From NCBI RefSeq assembly GCF_042659445.1, contig NZ_JBHSSR010000001.1: a DNA stretch of 64,000 nt. One strand, given 5' to 3'. Shown here one piece after another: positions 7,427 to 16,611 of this stretch. Origin of the DNA: Macrococcoides epidermidis. GTDB taxonomy: Bacteria; Bacillota; Bacilli; Staphylococcales; Staphylococcaceae. How positions within the stretch are numbered: position 1 is the first letter of the stretch; the number at the start of each line of letters is the position of its first letter. The notes beneath the pieces are model-generated. The model made no database searches. It had not been told where the DNA came from and saw only the letters and a list, made by a program, of their open reading frames with translations. A program made the translations under genes and the position numbers.

Positions 7427-8917
7427 TTATTTCTCTTTTAAACCTAAAGTTTTAGCAGTATTTGCATTAATTTCTTCAAATAGATCTTTGTGCTCTGCTA
7501 ACTTCAAGCCATATGATGGAATCATCTTCTTAATATGAGGTTCCCATTCAGGCATTCTATCTTTAAAGCATTTATCGATCACTTGTAACATAACATATAC
7601 CGCAGTAGAAGCACCAGGAGAAGCACCAAGTAAGGCTGCAACACTGCCATCTTCAGCAGTAATCACTTCAGTACCAAATTGTAGTGTACCCTTACCACCA
7701 GCTTCAGTTTCTTTAATGACTTGCACACGTTGACCAGCAACAACGATTTCCCAATCTTTCGATTCTGCATTTGGAACAAATTCACGTAACTCTTCCATAC
7801 GTTGTTCATGTGTTTGTAATACTTGAGAGATTAAGTATTGTGTTAATTTCATCTCTTTACCACCAGCTGACAACATGTTTGTTACGTTTCCTGGATTTAC
7901 TGATGCTAATAAATCTGTATATTTACCCGTCTTTAAGAACTTCGGACTAAATCCAGCGAATGGTCCGAATAATAACCCGCGTTCACCATCGATATAACGC
8001 GTATCTAAATGAGGTACTGACATCGGTGGCGCACCAACTTTAGCTTTACCGTATACTTTGGCTAAATGTTGTTCTACGACTTCCTGATTCTTACACACTA
8101 AGAATAAACCACTTACCGGGAATCCACCAACGCCACGAGCTTCAGGAATCTTTGTCTTTTGCAATAATGGTAATGAATAACCACCTGCACCGATAAAGAC
8201 AAATTTAGCATTGTGGATTTCTGTTTGTTTACTATTTTGATCATATACTTTAACATTCCAGCTGCCATCTTCAGCACGCTTAATGTCTTTTACTGTATGT
8301 TCGTAGTATGTCACTGCACCATCAAATGATTTCATCACATCAAATAAGTCTTGTGTTAATGCACCGAAGTTTACATCACTTCCAGCTGCCATACGTGTGA
8401 TAGCAATTCGCTCATTCGGGTCGCGACCTTCCATCATTAATGGCACCCATTCACGCATCTTATCATGATCTTCAGTTAACTCCATACCTTGGAATAATGG
8501 ATTATCTTTAAAAGCTGCTAAACGATTCTTTAAGAAACGAATATCGTCTTCACCTTCAACAAAACTTAAATGCGGTACCGGCATGATAAAGTCCTGAGGA
8601 TGCTTCAATTTGCCTTCATTCACTAAATAAGACCAGAATTGTTTAGATAATTGAAACTGCTCATTAACATTCACAGCTTTATCGATATTGATATTCTTAT
8701 CTTTATCTTCAGTCGTATAGTTTAATTCACATAATGCAGAGTGACCCGTTCCTGCGTTATTCCATACGTTTGAACTTTCCAGACCAGGTGCTGAAAGTTT
8801 TTCAAATACTTTAATATTTATTGCCGGATCAAGTTCTTTAAGTAATACACCTAAAGTCGCGCTCATTATCCCGCCACCGATTAATATTACGTCAGTTTGT
8901 TTAAATACTTTTTTCAT
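7427..8917 (-). CDS. mqo: malate:quinone oxidoreductase
   Basis: FAD-dependent peripheral membrane enzyme that oxidises malate to oxaloacetate and passes electrons to menaquinone. It begins MKKVFKQTDVILIGGGIMSATLG, a classic FAD-binding GxGxxS/A motif; SSNVWNNAGTGHSALCELNYT and PHLDTRYIDGERGLLFGPFAGFSPKFL are characteristic of Mqo. Length from the chosen start is 496 residues, normal for staphylococcal Mqo. I reject the upstream ATG at 9022: the ATG at 8917 has a GGGGGAT ribosome site and gives the family N-terminus. It is monocistronic with its own terminator. Confidence 0.95.
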   Translation of the reverse strand: MKKVFKQTDVILIGGGIMSATLGVLLKELDPAINIKVFEKLSAPGLESSNVWNNAGTGHSALCELNYTTEDKDKNINIDKAVNVNEQFQLSKQFWSYLVNEGKLKHPQDFIMPVPHLSFVEGEDDIRFLKNRLAAFKDNPLFQGMELTEDHDKMREWVPLMMEGRDPNERIAITRMAAGSDVNFGALTQDLFDVMKSFDGAVTYYEHTVKDIKRAEDGSWNVKVYDQNSKQTEIHNAKFVFIGAGGYSLPLLQKTKIPEARGVGGFPVSGLFLVCKNQEVVEQHLAKVYGKAKVGAPPMSVPHLDTRYIDGERGLLFGPFAGFSPKFLKTGKYTDLLASVNPGNVTNMLSAGGKEMKLTQYLISQVLQTHEQRMEELREFVPNAESKDWEIVVAGQRVQVIKETEAGGKGTLQFGTEVITAEDGSVAALLGASPGASTAVYVMLQVIDKCFKDRMPEWEPHIKKMIPSYGLKLAEHKDLFEEINANTAKTLGLKEK

Positions 8918-9068
8918 TTTATATCCCCCAACACATCTATAATATATTTCCATTATAGACCTTTTTTCATCATTTGTAATACTAGTATAATGAAAATCCA
9001 AAAATATTGTAACCGTATTCATTATTTTATTATTATTTCTTCAAATAATAGCTGATTGAAGCCTAAAA

Positions 9069-9091
9069 AAGACCTCAATCAATGAGGTCTT
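9069..9091 (-). terminator. terminator of the norB-like gene
   Basis: Hairpin AAGACCTCA-atcaa-TGAGGTCTT immediately after the norB-like stop, with an A-run on its left that reads as U's on the minus strand. Confidence 0.85.
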
Positions 9092-9097
9092 CAAAAA

Positions 9098-10477
9098 TTA
9101 TATCTTCTTTCTTAAATCGTCTTTAGGAACTGTAATTTGAATGGCAACAAAAGAAATGATAGCCATCACAGCATTCGCAAGTATTCCAACCATTGCACTT
9201 TTCTCTAATCCAAATTTCATACAGAAACTATAGATTGCCATACTAATTGCGATACCAAATGCGCCACCTAAAGCAGAAGCCATCTTATAAATACCTGAAG
9301 CAACTCCCGCTTTCTCTACCGGTGCTGTTGCAACTGCAGTATCAGTAGATGGTGTGGCATATAGACCAAGTCCTAATCCAAATAAACCAAAGCCTAGCAC
9401 ACAGCTTATGATATAAATATTCTCCGGTAAGAATGTCAGTGAAATCATCACAATACCTGCGAATACTATCGCAGAACCAAGTAACATCGGTTTTTTAGCT
9501 CCCATCTTCTGCAATAACTTTTCACCAACGATAATCATTGATAAAACCATTACGACATATAAGATAGAAAGCATACCGGTCTTACTTGAAGAAAAGCCTA
9601 AACCTTCCTGAATATATGTATTCGCTACAATCAATGTACCAGCAACTGCATTTAATAAAAAGTTTGAAATAACAGCACCTAAATATGGTTTATTCTGGAA
9701 CAGATGAAAATCGATCAACGGATTGATTTGACGTTTCTCAATCATTATAAATGCAATAAAGCTCACGATACTTAAAATAATCAGTCCAATAAATAGAGGT
9801 GATGTAACACCAAGCGTACCACCCTGCGTAATCACGATATTTAAACTTAGCAACAGAACGATCAATGTAATTAAACCAATTAAATCAAACTTCATATCGT
9901 TCGGTTCATCAGATTTTGTTTCCGGTGTGCCGTGAATTAATATCATCGCAAGACCTGAGAAAATAATTGAAATAATAAATATCCATTCCCATCCAAAGTT
10001 CTTAGCAATCATCCCCCCAAATAAAGAACATAAACCAGAACCACCCCAAGAACCAAATGACCAATAACTTAACGCTCTCTGACGATCTTTATCATCATAA
10101 TATGCTTTAATAATTGATAACGTAGCTGGCATGATACATGCTGCAGAAATACCTTGAATGATACGACCAATTAATAAAAAAGCAGTCATATGCGTAGCGA
10201 TCATTGTAAATGAACCGATGATACTTAATATTAAACCGATCTGCGTCATCTTTACACGACCGACTTTATCCGCTAAACCACCAGCACCAACGACAAGCAT
10301 TCCTGAAAATAATGCCGTTAAACTGACAGCGATATTGATGACATCAAGGCTACTGTTAAAATGATGCTTCAAATCTAGTACAACAATAACAAGCGACTGA
10401 GCAAATAACCAATATGTTAATATACCAAGCACAATACCTAGAACTAATTTTCTACCACCCTTATAAGGTGTATCCAT
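9098..10477 (-). CDS. norB: MFS multidrug efflux transporter, NorB-like
   Basis: 459-residue major facilitator protein of the DHA2 (14-helix, QacA/NorB) drug:proton antiporter group. The N-terminus KLVLGIVLGILTYWLFAQSLV and segments such as SLTALFSGMLVVGAGGLADK, GISAACIMPATLSIIKAYY and LSYWSFGSWGGSG closely follow Staphylococcus NorB, whose length (about 463) is nearly the same. ADKVGR is MFS motif A and ATPSTDTAVATAPVEKAGVASGIYKMASALGGAFG is the motif C-like region. In S. aureus NorB exports quinolones and other compounds; the same role here is inference. GGGAG precedes the start. It is monocistronic. Confidence 0.88.
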   Translation of the reverse strand: MDTPYKGGRKLVLGIVLGILTYWLFAQSLVIVVLDLKHHFNSSLDVINIAVSLTALFSGMLVVGAGGLADKVGRVKMTQIGLILSIIGSFTMIATHMTAFLLIGRIIQGISAACIMPATLSIIKAYYDDKDRQRALSYWSFGSWGGSGLCSLFGGMIAKNFGWEWIFIISIIFSGLAMILIHGTPETKSDEPNDMKFDLIGLITLIVLLLSLNIVITQGGTLGVTSPLFIGLIILSIVSFIAFIMIEKRQINPLIDFHLFQNKPYLGAVISNFLLNAVAGTLIVANTYIQEGLGFSSSKTGMLSILYVVMVLSMIIVGEKLLQKMGAKKPMLLGSAIVFAGIVMISLTFLPENIYIISCVLGFGLFGLGLGLYATPSTDTAVATAPVEKAGVASGIYKMASALGGAFGIAISMAIYSFCMKFGLEKSAMVGILANAVMAIISFVAIQITVPKDDLRKKI

Positions 10478-10698
10478 GCGAAAGACTCCCTTTTTTATTT
10501 TTATACAGTTAATCTATACCCACATTTTTATTATTTTAGCATAACAACAAGTAAGTTTTTTCTGAAAATTTAGTTTAAAACTAATGAAATATTATAAAAC
10601 TTTTATCTCCGCAATTTAAATTTGAATATATGAAAAAAATACCTTACGATTAAAATAGATTAGAATAACGATGCATCAAACTCTGAAAGGAGCATAAA

Positions 10699-11115
10699 AT
10701 GAGCCTATTAGAACATATTCAACAACCCCAAAAAACAGCTTATTACGAAAAAGATATCTTACTGAACCTGACCTTCACATTTACAACGAACAACCGTATC
10801 TTCTTTCCAAACGGCAAACATAAAGATTTATTCAATCATAACTACAAATTTGATATTAGCATCAAAAGTCCAGTTGATACATATGGCCTCGCTATAGACT
10901 TCTATCAAATAGAACGTGACTATAATGAAAAAATTGCACCACTATTAAATGCACCCATCCTCAACGAATCACTACCAGAAATGAATACAACTGTTGAGAA
11001 TATCGCTTATTTCATATGGGAACAGTTTGAGCATCTACTTGACCACGTATCTTCTATTCAAACTCTAACATTATACGAAACAAAGAATCACAGCGTAACT
11101 ATAAATAAAAATTAA
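10699..11115 (+). CDS. 6-pyruvoyl-tetrahydropterin synthase/QueD-fold protein, zinc site degenerate
   Basis: 138-residue protein recognisable as the QueD/PTPS T-fold: NHNYKFDISIKSPVDTYGLAIDFYQIERDY matches the HGHNY...G-(L/M)-(V/I)-x-DF core, and MNTTVENIAYFIWEQF matches the N-P-T-A-E-N-I helix. The C-terminal Glu (YETKNHS) is kept. The usual zinc ligands are not: the HxH motif reads FNH, and no F-x-A-x-H precedes it. It may therefore be a non-catalytic or altered-chemistry homologue. No queC, queE or folE gene is nearby. AAAGGAG lies six bases before the ATG. Confidence 0.65.
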   Translation: MSLLEHIQQPQKTAYYEKDILLNLTFTFTTNNRIFFPNGKHKDLFNHNYKFDISIKSPVDTYGLAIDFYQIERDYNEKIAPLLNAPILNESLPEMNTTVENIAYFIWEQFEHLLDHVSSIQTLTLYETKNHSVTINKN

Positions 11116-11155
11116 AAAAGTACTACGGATATCAAATACTATCCGTAGTACTTTT
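11116..11155. terminator. bidirectional terminator
   Basis: Sixteen-bp stem AAAAGTACTACGGATA / TATCCGTAGTACTTTT with flanking A and T runs, between the QueD-like gene and the convergent DUF805 gene. The last codons of the latter lie inside it. Confidence 0.9.
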
Positions 11156-11593
11156 AAATTTATTTGTTGGTAACGCACAATAATATAACAAAAATATAAA
11201 TCTTAGACCAAAAAATAAAAAAATGATAGGTAATATTATTTCATCTTTAAATAATTTAATGTCAGAAAAAAAATATAATAATCCATAAATCATGAAAATC
11301 ACTCCAAAAAACATATAAAAAATATTGAAGTATTTATATATTTTTGAGTCTTTTCCTACATCAAGCATCCTTCTTTGAAAAGCACTATATATTGGTATTA
11401 ATACTACCGGCATTACTATCATAACAAACAGCAATCTTCCAAGTATGTTTTCCCCTTCTTCTGCCTTTATTAAAGGCAACAAGATTACAATACAAATAAA
11501 CATCTGTATTAAAAATGGAAGCCAAAATTGTTGTCTCGAATCTTTAGAATCAAAATCAAATGCATGTTTAATAAATCTCAGATAGGATTGCAT
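11132..11593 (-). CDS. DUF805 family membrane protein
   Basis: 153-residue integral membrane protein of the DUF805 type. The N-terminus YLRFIKHAFDFDSKDSRQQFWLPFLIQ matches the family opening (W/F-x-x-x-F-D-F-x-G-R-x-x-R-x-x-F-W), and FQRRMLDVGKDSK is the conserved R-R-x-x-D-x-G segment between helices 2 and 3. About four membrane spans. Function of the family is unknown. I choose the ATG at 11593 with GAGGTG seven bases upstream over a GTG one codon earlier. It follows a second DUF805 gene (11631-12113) on the same strand by 37 bp, so they probably form an operon. Confidence 0.8.
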   Translation of the reverse strand: MQSYLRFIKHAFDFDSKDSRQQFWLPFLIQMFICIVILLPLIKAEEGENILGRLLFVMIVMPVVLIPIYSAFQRRMLDVGKDSKIYKYFNIFYMFFGVIFMIYGLLYFFSDIKLFKDEIILPIIFLFFGLRFIFLLYYCALPTNKFKSTTDSI

Positions 11594-11630
11594 CACATTT
11601 CACCTCTATATTAATTAATAAATAATAATA

Positions 11631-12113
11631 TTATTTATTTAATTCTTTCAATGAATTATAACCGTTATATCGATTACTAGGCAGTGTGCAATACCACAAT
11701 ATAAAAATGATATAGCTCGAAAATACCATCATCATATAAGCATTGAAATGACTTATTTCTAATAGCTTGATATTAAAAAATATTTTTAATAAATAAATTA
11801 AAGCCCCACCTAATAATAATATAGAATATAAAAATCTCATACTCTTAAACAAAGACGAGTTTATTCCAACATCATTCACTCTTCGCATTGCTGCACTTGC
11901 AGTTGGCCAGATAATGACCATAAAACCAATTAAAAATACAAGCAACCAGACAAAAGAAAGTAGGAAACGATTTGTAAATAAAAATGTAAAGATTCCGGTA
12001 AATAATAATAATAGGATGAACTGAATCAACATGGAAGACCAAAATTGAAATCGTGTGTCTCGCTCGTCATTTACAAATGTAAGATTCCAGAACCTTCTAT
12101 ATGCTTCTCCCAT
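11631..12113 (-). CDS. DUF805 family membrane protein
   Basis: 160-residue paralogue of the neighbouring gene, with the same plan: RRFWNLTFVNDERDTRFQFW at the start, about four hydrophobic spans, and MRRVNDVGINSSL as the conserved cytoplasmic segment. The C-terminus ILWYCTLPSNRYNGYNS resembles LLYYCALPTNKFKSTTDS of its neighbour. AGAGGTGG lies before the ATG. The pair looks like a local duplication; three further DUF805 copies, two of them damaged, lie elsewhere in the window (18.9, 23.9 and 45 kb). Confidence 0.8.
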   Translation of the reverse strand: MGEAYRRFWNLTFVNDERDTRFQFWSSMLIQFILLLLFTGIFTFLFTNRFLLSFVWLLVFLIGFMVIIWPTASAAMRRVNDVGINSSLFKSMRFLYSILLLGGALIYLLKIFFNIKLLEISHFNAYMMMVFSSYIIFILWYCTLPSNRYNGYNSLKELNK

Positions 12114-12243
12114 TTAACCCACCTCTTTTTGTTGTATTAACAATATTATACAATGCCTTAAAAAAAAGTAAATATTATTGTCAGAAAATACAGAAAAAAA
12201 CTAATAAAAAAGACGCACTTTCGCACGCCCTTCATCACAGAAA

Positions 12244-13059
12244 CTATAAATCAAGTATCTCTTCGAGTACTTTTGCGATACCATCATTATTATTATCATC
12301 AGTTACAATATCAGCAACCTGCTTTAAATCTGGATGCGCATTTCCCATGGCAACACCGATACCTGCATCTCTAACCATTTCCATGTCATTTAGTTGATCG
12401 CCAAATGCAATGACATTGTCTTTAGCAATATTTAATCCTTCGCAAATATGGTCGAGTGCACTGGATTTATTTACACCTTTAGCAGTAATCTCTAAATAAA
12501 ATGGTGTTGACCGTATTGCACCAAAGGTATCCCCACAGATCGATAATATCTCTTCATCAATTTCATCTATACGGTCAGGATCTGCTGTAAGTAAAATCTT
12601 CATCGGATCAAAATCAAGTCTTTCATGTAAATCATGTGTGAGATTAAAATTAAGTCCATGATCACGATATTCATGAATGACATATTGATTATCTGCATCG
12701 TTTGCATATAAATCTGTACCGTTATCAACGATGTGGATAATGTTTAAATGCGCAATCGCTTTTAAGAAATCTTTAGCGTCCTGATTCGTTAATGACTGTT
12801 TATATTTCACTTCATTCGTTTCAATATCTATGACCATACCACCATTGTAAGCGCCGATTATGCCATGATGTTTATCAAGCGCTAACTGTTCTATCTCAAA
12901 CTTAAATCCTGTTCTCGGGCGTCCTGATACAAGTGCTACCTTAATTCCTTTTTCCTGCGCTTTCATCAGCACTTTTTTCGTTCTTTCTGTAATTGTTCTA
13001 TCGTCAGCTATTAAAGTTCCATCACAATCTAAAGCAATTAATTTAATTTCTTTAGCCAT
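12244..13059 (-). CDS. Cof-type HAD-IIB phosphatase
   Basis: 271-residue haloacid dehalogenase-family hydrolase of the Cof/YidA class. Motif I is LDCDGTLI (residues 10-16) with both catalytic Asp, motif II is LVSGRP, and motif IV is AFGDQLNDMEMV. The type IIB cap lies between motifs II and III. These enzymes dephosphorylate sugar phosphates and similar small molecules. It follows the beta-glucoside operon on the same strand but behind a terminator, so it is either separately expressed or reached by read-through. AGGAG precedes the ATG. Confidence 0.9.
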   Translation of the reverse strand: MAKEIKLIALDCDGTLIADDRTITERTKKVLMKAQEKGIKVALVSGRPRTGFKFEIEQLALDKHHGIIGAYNGGMVIDIETNEVKYKQSLTNQDAKDFLKAIAHLNIIHIVDNGTDLYANDADNQYVIHEYRDHGLNFNLTHDLHERLDFDPMKILLTADPDRIDEIDEEILSICGDTFGAIRSTPFYLEITAKGVNKSSALDHICEGLNIAKDNVIAFGDQLNDMEMVRDAGIGVAMGNAHPDLKQVADIVTDDNNNDGIAKVLEEILDL

Positions 13060-13080
13060 AAATACACACTCCTATTTGAA

Positions 13081-13113
13081 AATAAGGACTTTGACAAATG
13101 TCAAAATCCTTAT
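13081..13113 (-). terminator. terminator of the bglP-bglA operon
   Basis: Fifteen-bp stem AATAAGGA(C/T)TTTGAC / GTCAAA(A/G)TCCTTATT just after the 6-phospho-beta-glucosidase stop codon, before the HAD gene. Confidence 0.8.
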
Positions 13114-13121
13114 TGTTTTAA

Positions 13122-14561
13122 TTATAGTTCTTCACCATTTGTAGCAATAACGTTTTTGTACCAGTCGAATGATTTCTTCTTACTACGTTTCATTGTGCCT
13201 TTACCTTCGTTGTCACGATCAACATAGATCATTCCGTAACGTTTTTTCATTTCACCTGTCGTAAATGATACAACATCGATAATACCCCAAGGTGTGTATC
13301 CTAGTAAGTCTACACCATCTTCTAATACAGCATCTTTAACCGCTTCAATATGTGAACGGAAGTACTCGATACGCGTATCATCATTGATTGAACCATCTGC
13401 TTCAACCGCATCAATGGCACCAAATCCATTTTCAACGATAAATAATGGAATTTGATATCTGTTATAAAGTGTATTTAATACATATCGTAATCCAACAGGA
13501 TCAATTGCCCACCCCCAGTCAGATGACTTAATATGTGGATTTTCTACACCATTCGATAATCCCCCATTAACAATATCACCGGTATTATCATTGTGAACAT
13601 CGTGCTTAACCGTTGTAGACATATAATAACTGAATGCTAAATAGTCCACTGTACCCTGAGCTAAGATTTCTTCATCACCAGGTTCAATCGGTAGCGAAAC
13701 ACCTAATCGTTCTAGTTCTTTTAATGCATAGGCTGGATACTTACCTCTTACATGCACATCCGGGAAGAAGAATCTTTCACGGTTAGCAATTTCTGCAGCC
13801 ATAATATCTTTCGGGTGACATGAGTATGGATAAACAGGTACATGCGAAACCATTGCGCCAATTTTAAAATCAGGGTTGATTTTCTTTCCGATAATCACTG
13901 CTTTTGCACTTGCTAATAATTGGTGATGTGCTGATTGATACATCACTGCACGTGCATCTTCTTCTGGTTGTACTTGAATCCCAGCATTCGTCCATAAGAA
14001 AAGTGGGTTATTAACGTCCATCTGGTTATTGATTTCGTTAAATGTCATCCAGTACTCAACTTTATCTTTGTATCGATTAAACACAACTTCCGCAAATCGC
14101 GCAAAGAAGTCTACTACTTCACGACTTCTGAATCCACCATATTCTTTCGCTAGGTGTAAAGGTATTTCAAAATGACTTAATGTAATAACCGGTTTAATAT
14201 TATGCTTTAATAATTCATCAAAAACGTCATCATAAAATTGAAGCCCTTCTTCATTCGGCTCTAATTCGTCGCCTTTAGGAAAGATACGTGTCCATCCAAT
14301 TGAAGTACGTAATACTTTTAGTCCCATTTCAGCAAACATTGCAATATCTTCTTTATAATTTGAATAGAAATCAATCGCCTCATGATTCGGATAAAATTCA
14401 TTACCTTCTACTTTATCAGTGATTCTACGTGGTACACCATGTGCACCTGCTGTTAATACATCAACAACCGATGGACCTTTGCCACCTTTGTTCCAGCCAC
14501 CTTCAAATTGATGTGCGGCAAGTGCGCCACCCCATAAAAAATCTTTGCTTAGTTTCGTCAT
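13122..14561 (-). CDS. bglA: 6-phospho-beta-glucosidase (GH1)
   Basis: 479-residue glycoside hydrolase family 1 enzyme that splits 6-phospho-beta-glucosides (from salicin, arbutin, cellobiose) to glucose-6-phosphate and the aglycone in the cytosol. DFLWGGALAAHQFEGGW is the N-terminal family signature, YWMTFNEINN carries the acid/base Glu, and LFIVENGFGAID carries the nucleophile Glu. KKRYGMIYVD near the end is the phosphate-binding region typical of 6-phospho enzymes. It lies 12 bp after the PTS gene on the same strand with its own AGGAGG, so the substrate arrives already phosphorylated by that transporter. Confidence 0.95.
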   Translation of the reverse strand: MTKLSKDFLWGGALAAHQFEGGWNKGGKGPSVVDVLTAGAHGVPRRITDKVEGNEFYPNHEAIDFYSNYKEDIAMFAEMGLKVLRTSIGWTRIFPKGDELEPNEEGLQFYDDVFDELLKHNIKPVITLSHFEIPLHLAKEYGGFRSREVVDFFARFAEVVFNRYKDKVEYWMTFNEINNQMDVNNPLFLWTNAGIQVQPEEDARAVMYQSAHHQLLASAKAVIIGKKINPDFKIGAMVSHVPVYPYSCHPKDIMAAEIANRERFFFPDVHVRGKYPAYALKELERLGVSLPIEPGDEEILAQGTVDYLAFSYYMSTTVKHDVHNDNTGDIVNGGLSNGVENPHIKSSDWGWAIDPVGLRYVLNTLYNRYQIPLFIVENGFGAIDAVEADGSINDDTRIEYFRSHIEAVKDAVLEDGVDLLGYTPWGIIDVVSFTTGEMKKRYGMIYVDRDNEGKGTMKRSKKKSFDWYKNVIATNGEEL

Positions 14562-14573
14562 TTTAAAATCCTC

Positions 14574-16478
14574 CTATTTAATAATTGTTATCATTCTATT
14601 TGAATTTGAAACCGACGTATTTGTATTGTCAATAATGACATCATTGTAGTTCATTGTATTTGTCACAACAACTGGAGTTACAGTTGAATAACCTTTTGAT
14701 TCAATTGCTTTTTTATCAAAATGAATTAATGGTTGTCCAATTGAAACTTTATCACCTTCGTTTACTAAAAGATCAAAATGTTCACCTTTTAATTCAACAG
14801 TATCTAAACCAACATGTATTAAAACTTCAACACCATCATTACTCTTTATACCTATTGCATGTTTTGACGGTGTTGTCATAACAATCGAACCTTCAACTGG
14901 CGAAGATACAATACCTTCTGAAGGGTCTATCGCAAAACCTTTACCCATTGCACCACTATTAAATACCGGGTCTTTAACTTCATTCAATGGAATAAATTTA
15001 CCTGATAACGGAGAAACAACCACTTGTTCTAATGATTCAGTAGTAATAATGTTATCCTCATCGTCAATATCTTCTGGTGTATCTAATTTCGTATCAACAG
15101 CTTTAGCTGTATCTTCACCATAACCAAACATCATAATTAATACAATCGGTAAAATAATTGCAATTGCAACGCCAATACATATTCCGATAAACGATGATGG
15201 GTTATCTTTACTGATACCATTTACAATTGTTAACGGTCCAGGCAATCCAGCATAAACGTAATAGTATGGATTAAAGAAACTTGCTACTACCGCACCAACA
15301 GCTCCTGATATACAACCTATAATAAAAGGTTTTTTAAATCTCAAGTTAATACCATAAATAGAAGGTTCAGTGATACCAAAAATACCAGTAATACCTGCTG
15401 ATAATGCAACTGATTTTGTTTCCTGAACTTTTGATTTTAAGAATACACCCAATACAGCACCAACTTGTGCTATAACAGCGATTGTTTGATAAGCTTGGAA
15501 AGAGTCACGACCATAGTTATCGAAGTTAGCAAGGACAACAGGTGTAATACCCCAGTGAACACCAAAGATAACAAACACCTGCCAAAATGCACCAATAATA
15601 ATTGCAGCTACTATTGGTAAATTCTCTGCTAAATAGTTATAGCCATCAGCTACACCATTTGCAAATAATGTTGATAATGGCCCGATTAATAATATTGTTA
15701 AAGGAACCATAATTACCATACACATTAACGGAACAAATAAAGATCTTACAACCTCTGGGAAAACTTTATTAAAGAACCTTTCAACATAAGATAAAATCCA
15801 AACTAAGAATAATGGAGGTAATACTGAAGAAGTATACACTGTTTGTGAAAGTGCAATTCCCATAAATGTTATCTTCTCTCCTTCAGCAATACGTCCTGCA
15901 ATTTCAGCCCAAGTAGGACTTACTAAAGCCATAGCACAAACAACAGCAATATAAGTGTTGACTTTAAAATGTTTAGAAGCAGTTAAAGCAATGAAAATTG
16001 GTAAGAATGTGAATGGTGACCATGAAATGAAGCTAAATACTTCATAAGTTCCCGTCTTCGCAAAAGCTGGCCATGCTAAGTTAATTAATATTAAGATACC
16101 TTGTAAAATCCCCGCTGCTGCTAAGATATAGATGAAAGGTGCAAATACTGCAGACATTGTAGCAATGACTCTGTTAAGAATCGATCCTTTTTGCATGTTT
16201 TCCTCTGTATTATCTTCAACATTTGTAATGTTAGTAAATGCATCATATACTTCACCAACATGTTGTCCGATTACGATTTGAAATTGTCCGCCGTTCTCAA
16301 CTACCGTTATAACTCCAGGCATTTCTGACACTTTCTTTTTAAATTCAGGATTCGAACGTTTTAATACCAATCTTAAACGTGTAGCACATCTTGCTACATT
16401 AACAATGTTTTCTTCTCCACCCACTGCCCCTAAAATATCATGAGCGAGTTGTTCATAGTTTCTCACTTGTTTTGCCAT
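14574..16478 (-). CDS. bglP: beta-glucoside PTS transporter, EIIBCA
   Basis: 634-residue fused phosphotransferase permease. EIIB (about 1-90) has the phosphorylated Cys in NVARCATRLRLVLK; EIIC (about 105-460) is the membrane channel, with GIFGITEPSIYGINLRFKKPF as the conserved substrate/loop motif; EIIA (about 490-630) of glucose type has the His in VEVLIHVGLDTVEL. It imports and phosphorylates aryl-beta-glucosides. It is first in the operon with bglA and has GGAGATG before the ATG. The promoter region carries a palindrome (16526-16547) shared with the divergent GntR regulator. No LicT-type antiterminator site is present. Confidence 0.95.
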   Translation of the reverse strand: MAKQVRNYEQLAHDILGAVGGEENIVNVARCATRLRLVLKRSNPEFKKKVSEMPGVITVVENGGQFQIVIGQHVGEVYDAFTNITNVEDNTEENMQKGSILNRVIATMSAVFAPFIYILAAAGILQGILILINLAWPAFAKTGTYEVFSFISWSPFTFLPIFIALTASKHFKVNTYIAVVCAMALVSPTWAEIAGRIAEGEKITFMGIALSQTVYTSSVLPPLFLVWILSYVERFFNKVFPEVVRSLFVPLMCMVIMVPLTILLIGPLSTLFANGVADGYNYLAENLPIVAAIIIGAFWQVFVIFGVHWGITPVVLANFDNYGRDSFQAYQTIAVIAQVGAVLGVFLKSKVQETKSVALSAGITGIFGITEPSIYGINLRFKKPFIIGCISGAVGAVVASFFNPYYYVYAGLPGPLTIVNGISKDNPSSFIGICIGVAIAIILPIVLIMMFGYGEDTAKAVDTKLDTPEDIDDEDNIITTESLEQVVVSPLSGKFIPLNEVKDPVFNSGAMGKGFAIDPSEGIVSSPVEGSIVMTTPSKHAIGIKSNDGVEVLIHVGLDTVELKGEHFDLLVNEGDKVSIGQPLIHFDKKAIESKGYSTVTPVVVTNTMNYNDVIIDNTNTSVSNSNRMITIIK

Positions 16479-16525
16479 AATATCATCTCCATTGATTACG
16501 TTCTAATTTATTATACATTTTCATT

Positions 16526-16547
16526 TTAATTGAACCGGTTTAATTAA
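16526..16547. promoter_or_regulatory. palindromic operator between bglP and its GntR regulator
   Basis: Twenty-two-bp palindrome with halves TTAATTGAACC and GGTTTAATTAA (one mismatch) centred on CCGG. It sits just upstream of a bglP -10 (TATAAT reading on the minus strand near 16511) and between the divergent genes, the expected place for a GntR/UTRA repressor site. Confidence 0.6.
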
Positions 16548-16611
16548 ACAAGTGCGAAATAATATAAATAATGTATAATTAGTGACAAGTAGATATTTAG
16601 GAGTGTTAAAT

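Noticed and set aside
12101..12397. 98-codon plus-strand ORF
   Set aside because: Antisense to the HAD phosphatase gene and without a ribosome site or homology.
14654..14881. 75-codon plus-strand ORF within bglP
   Set aside because: Antisense shadow of the EIIA domain; Leu/Gln-rich composition is an artefact of the opposite strand.
16479..16611. CcpA cre site before bglP
   Set aside because: The palindrome there lacks the TGNAANCG spacing and fits a GntR operator better.
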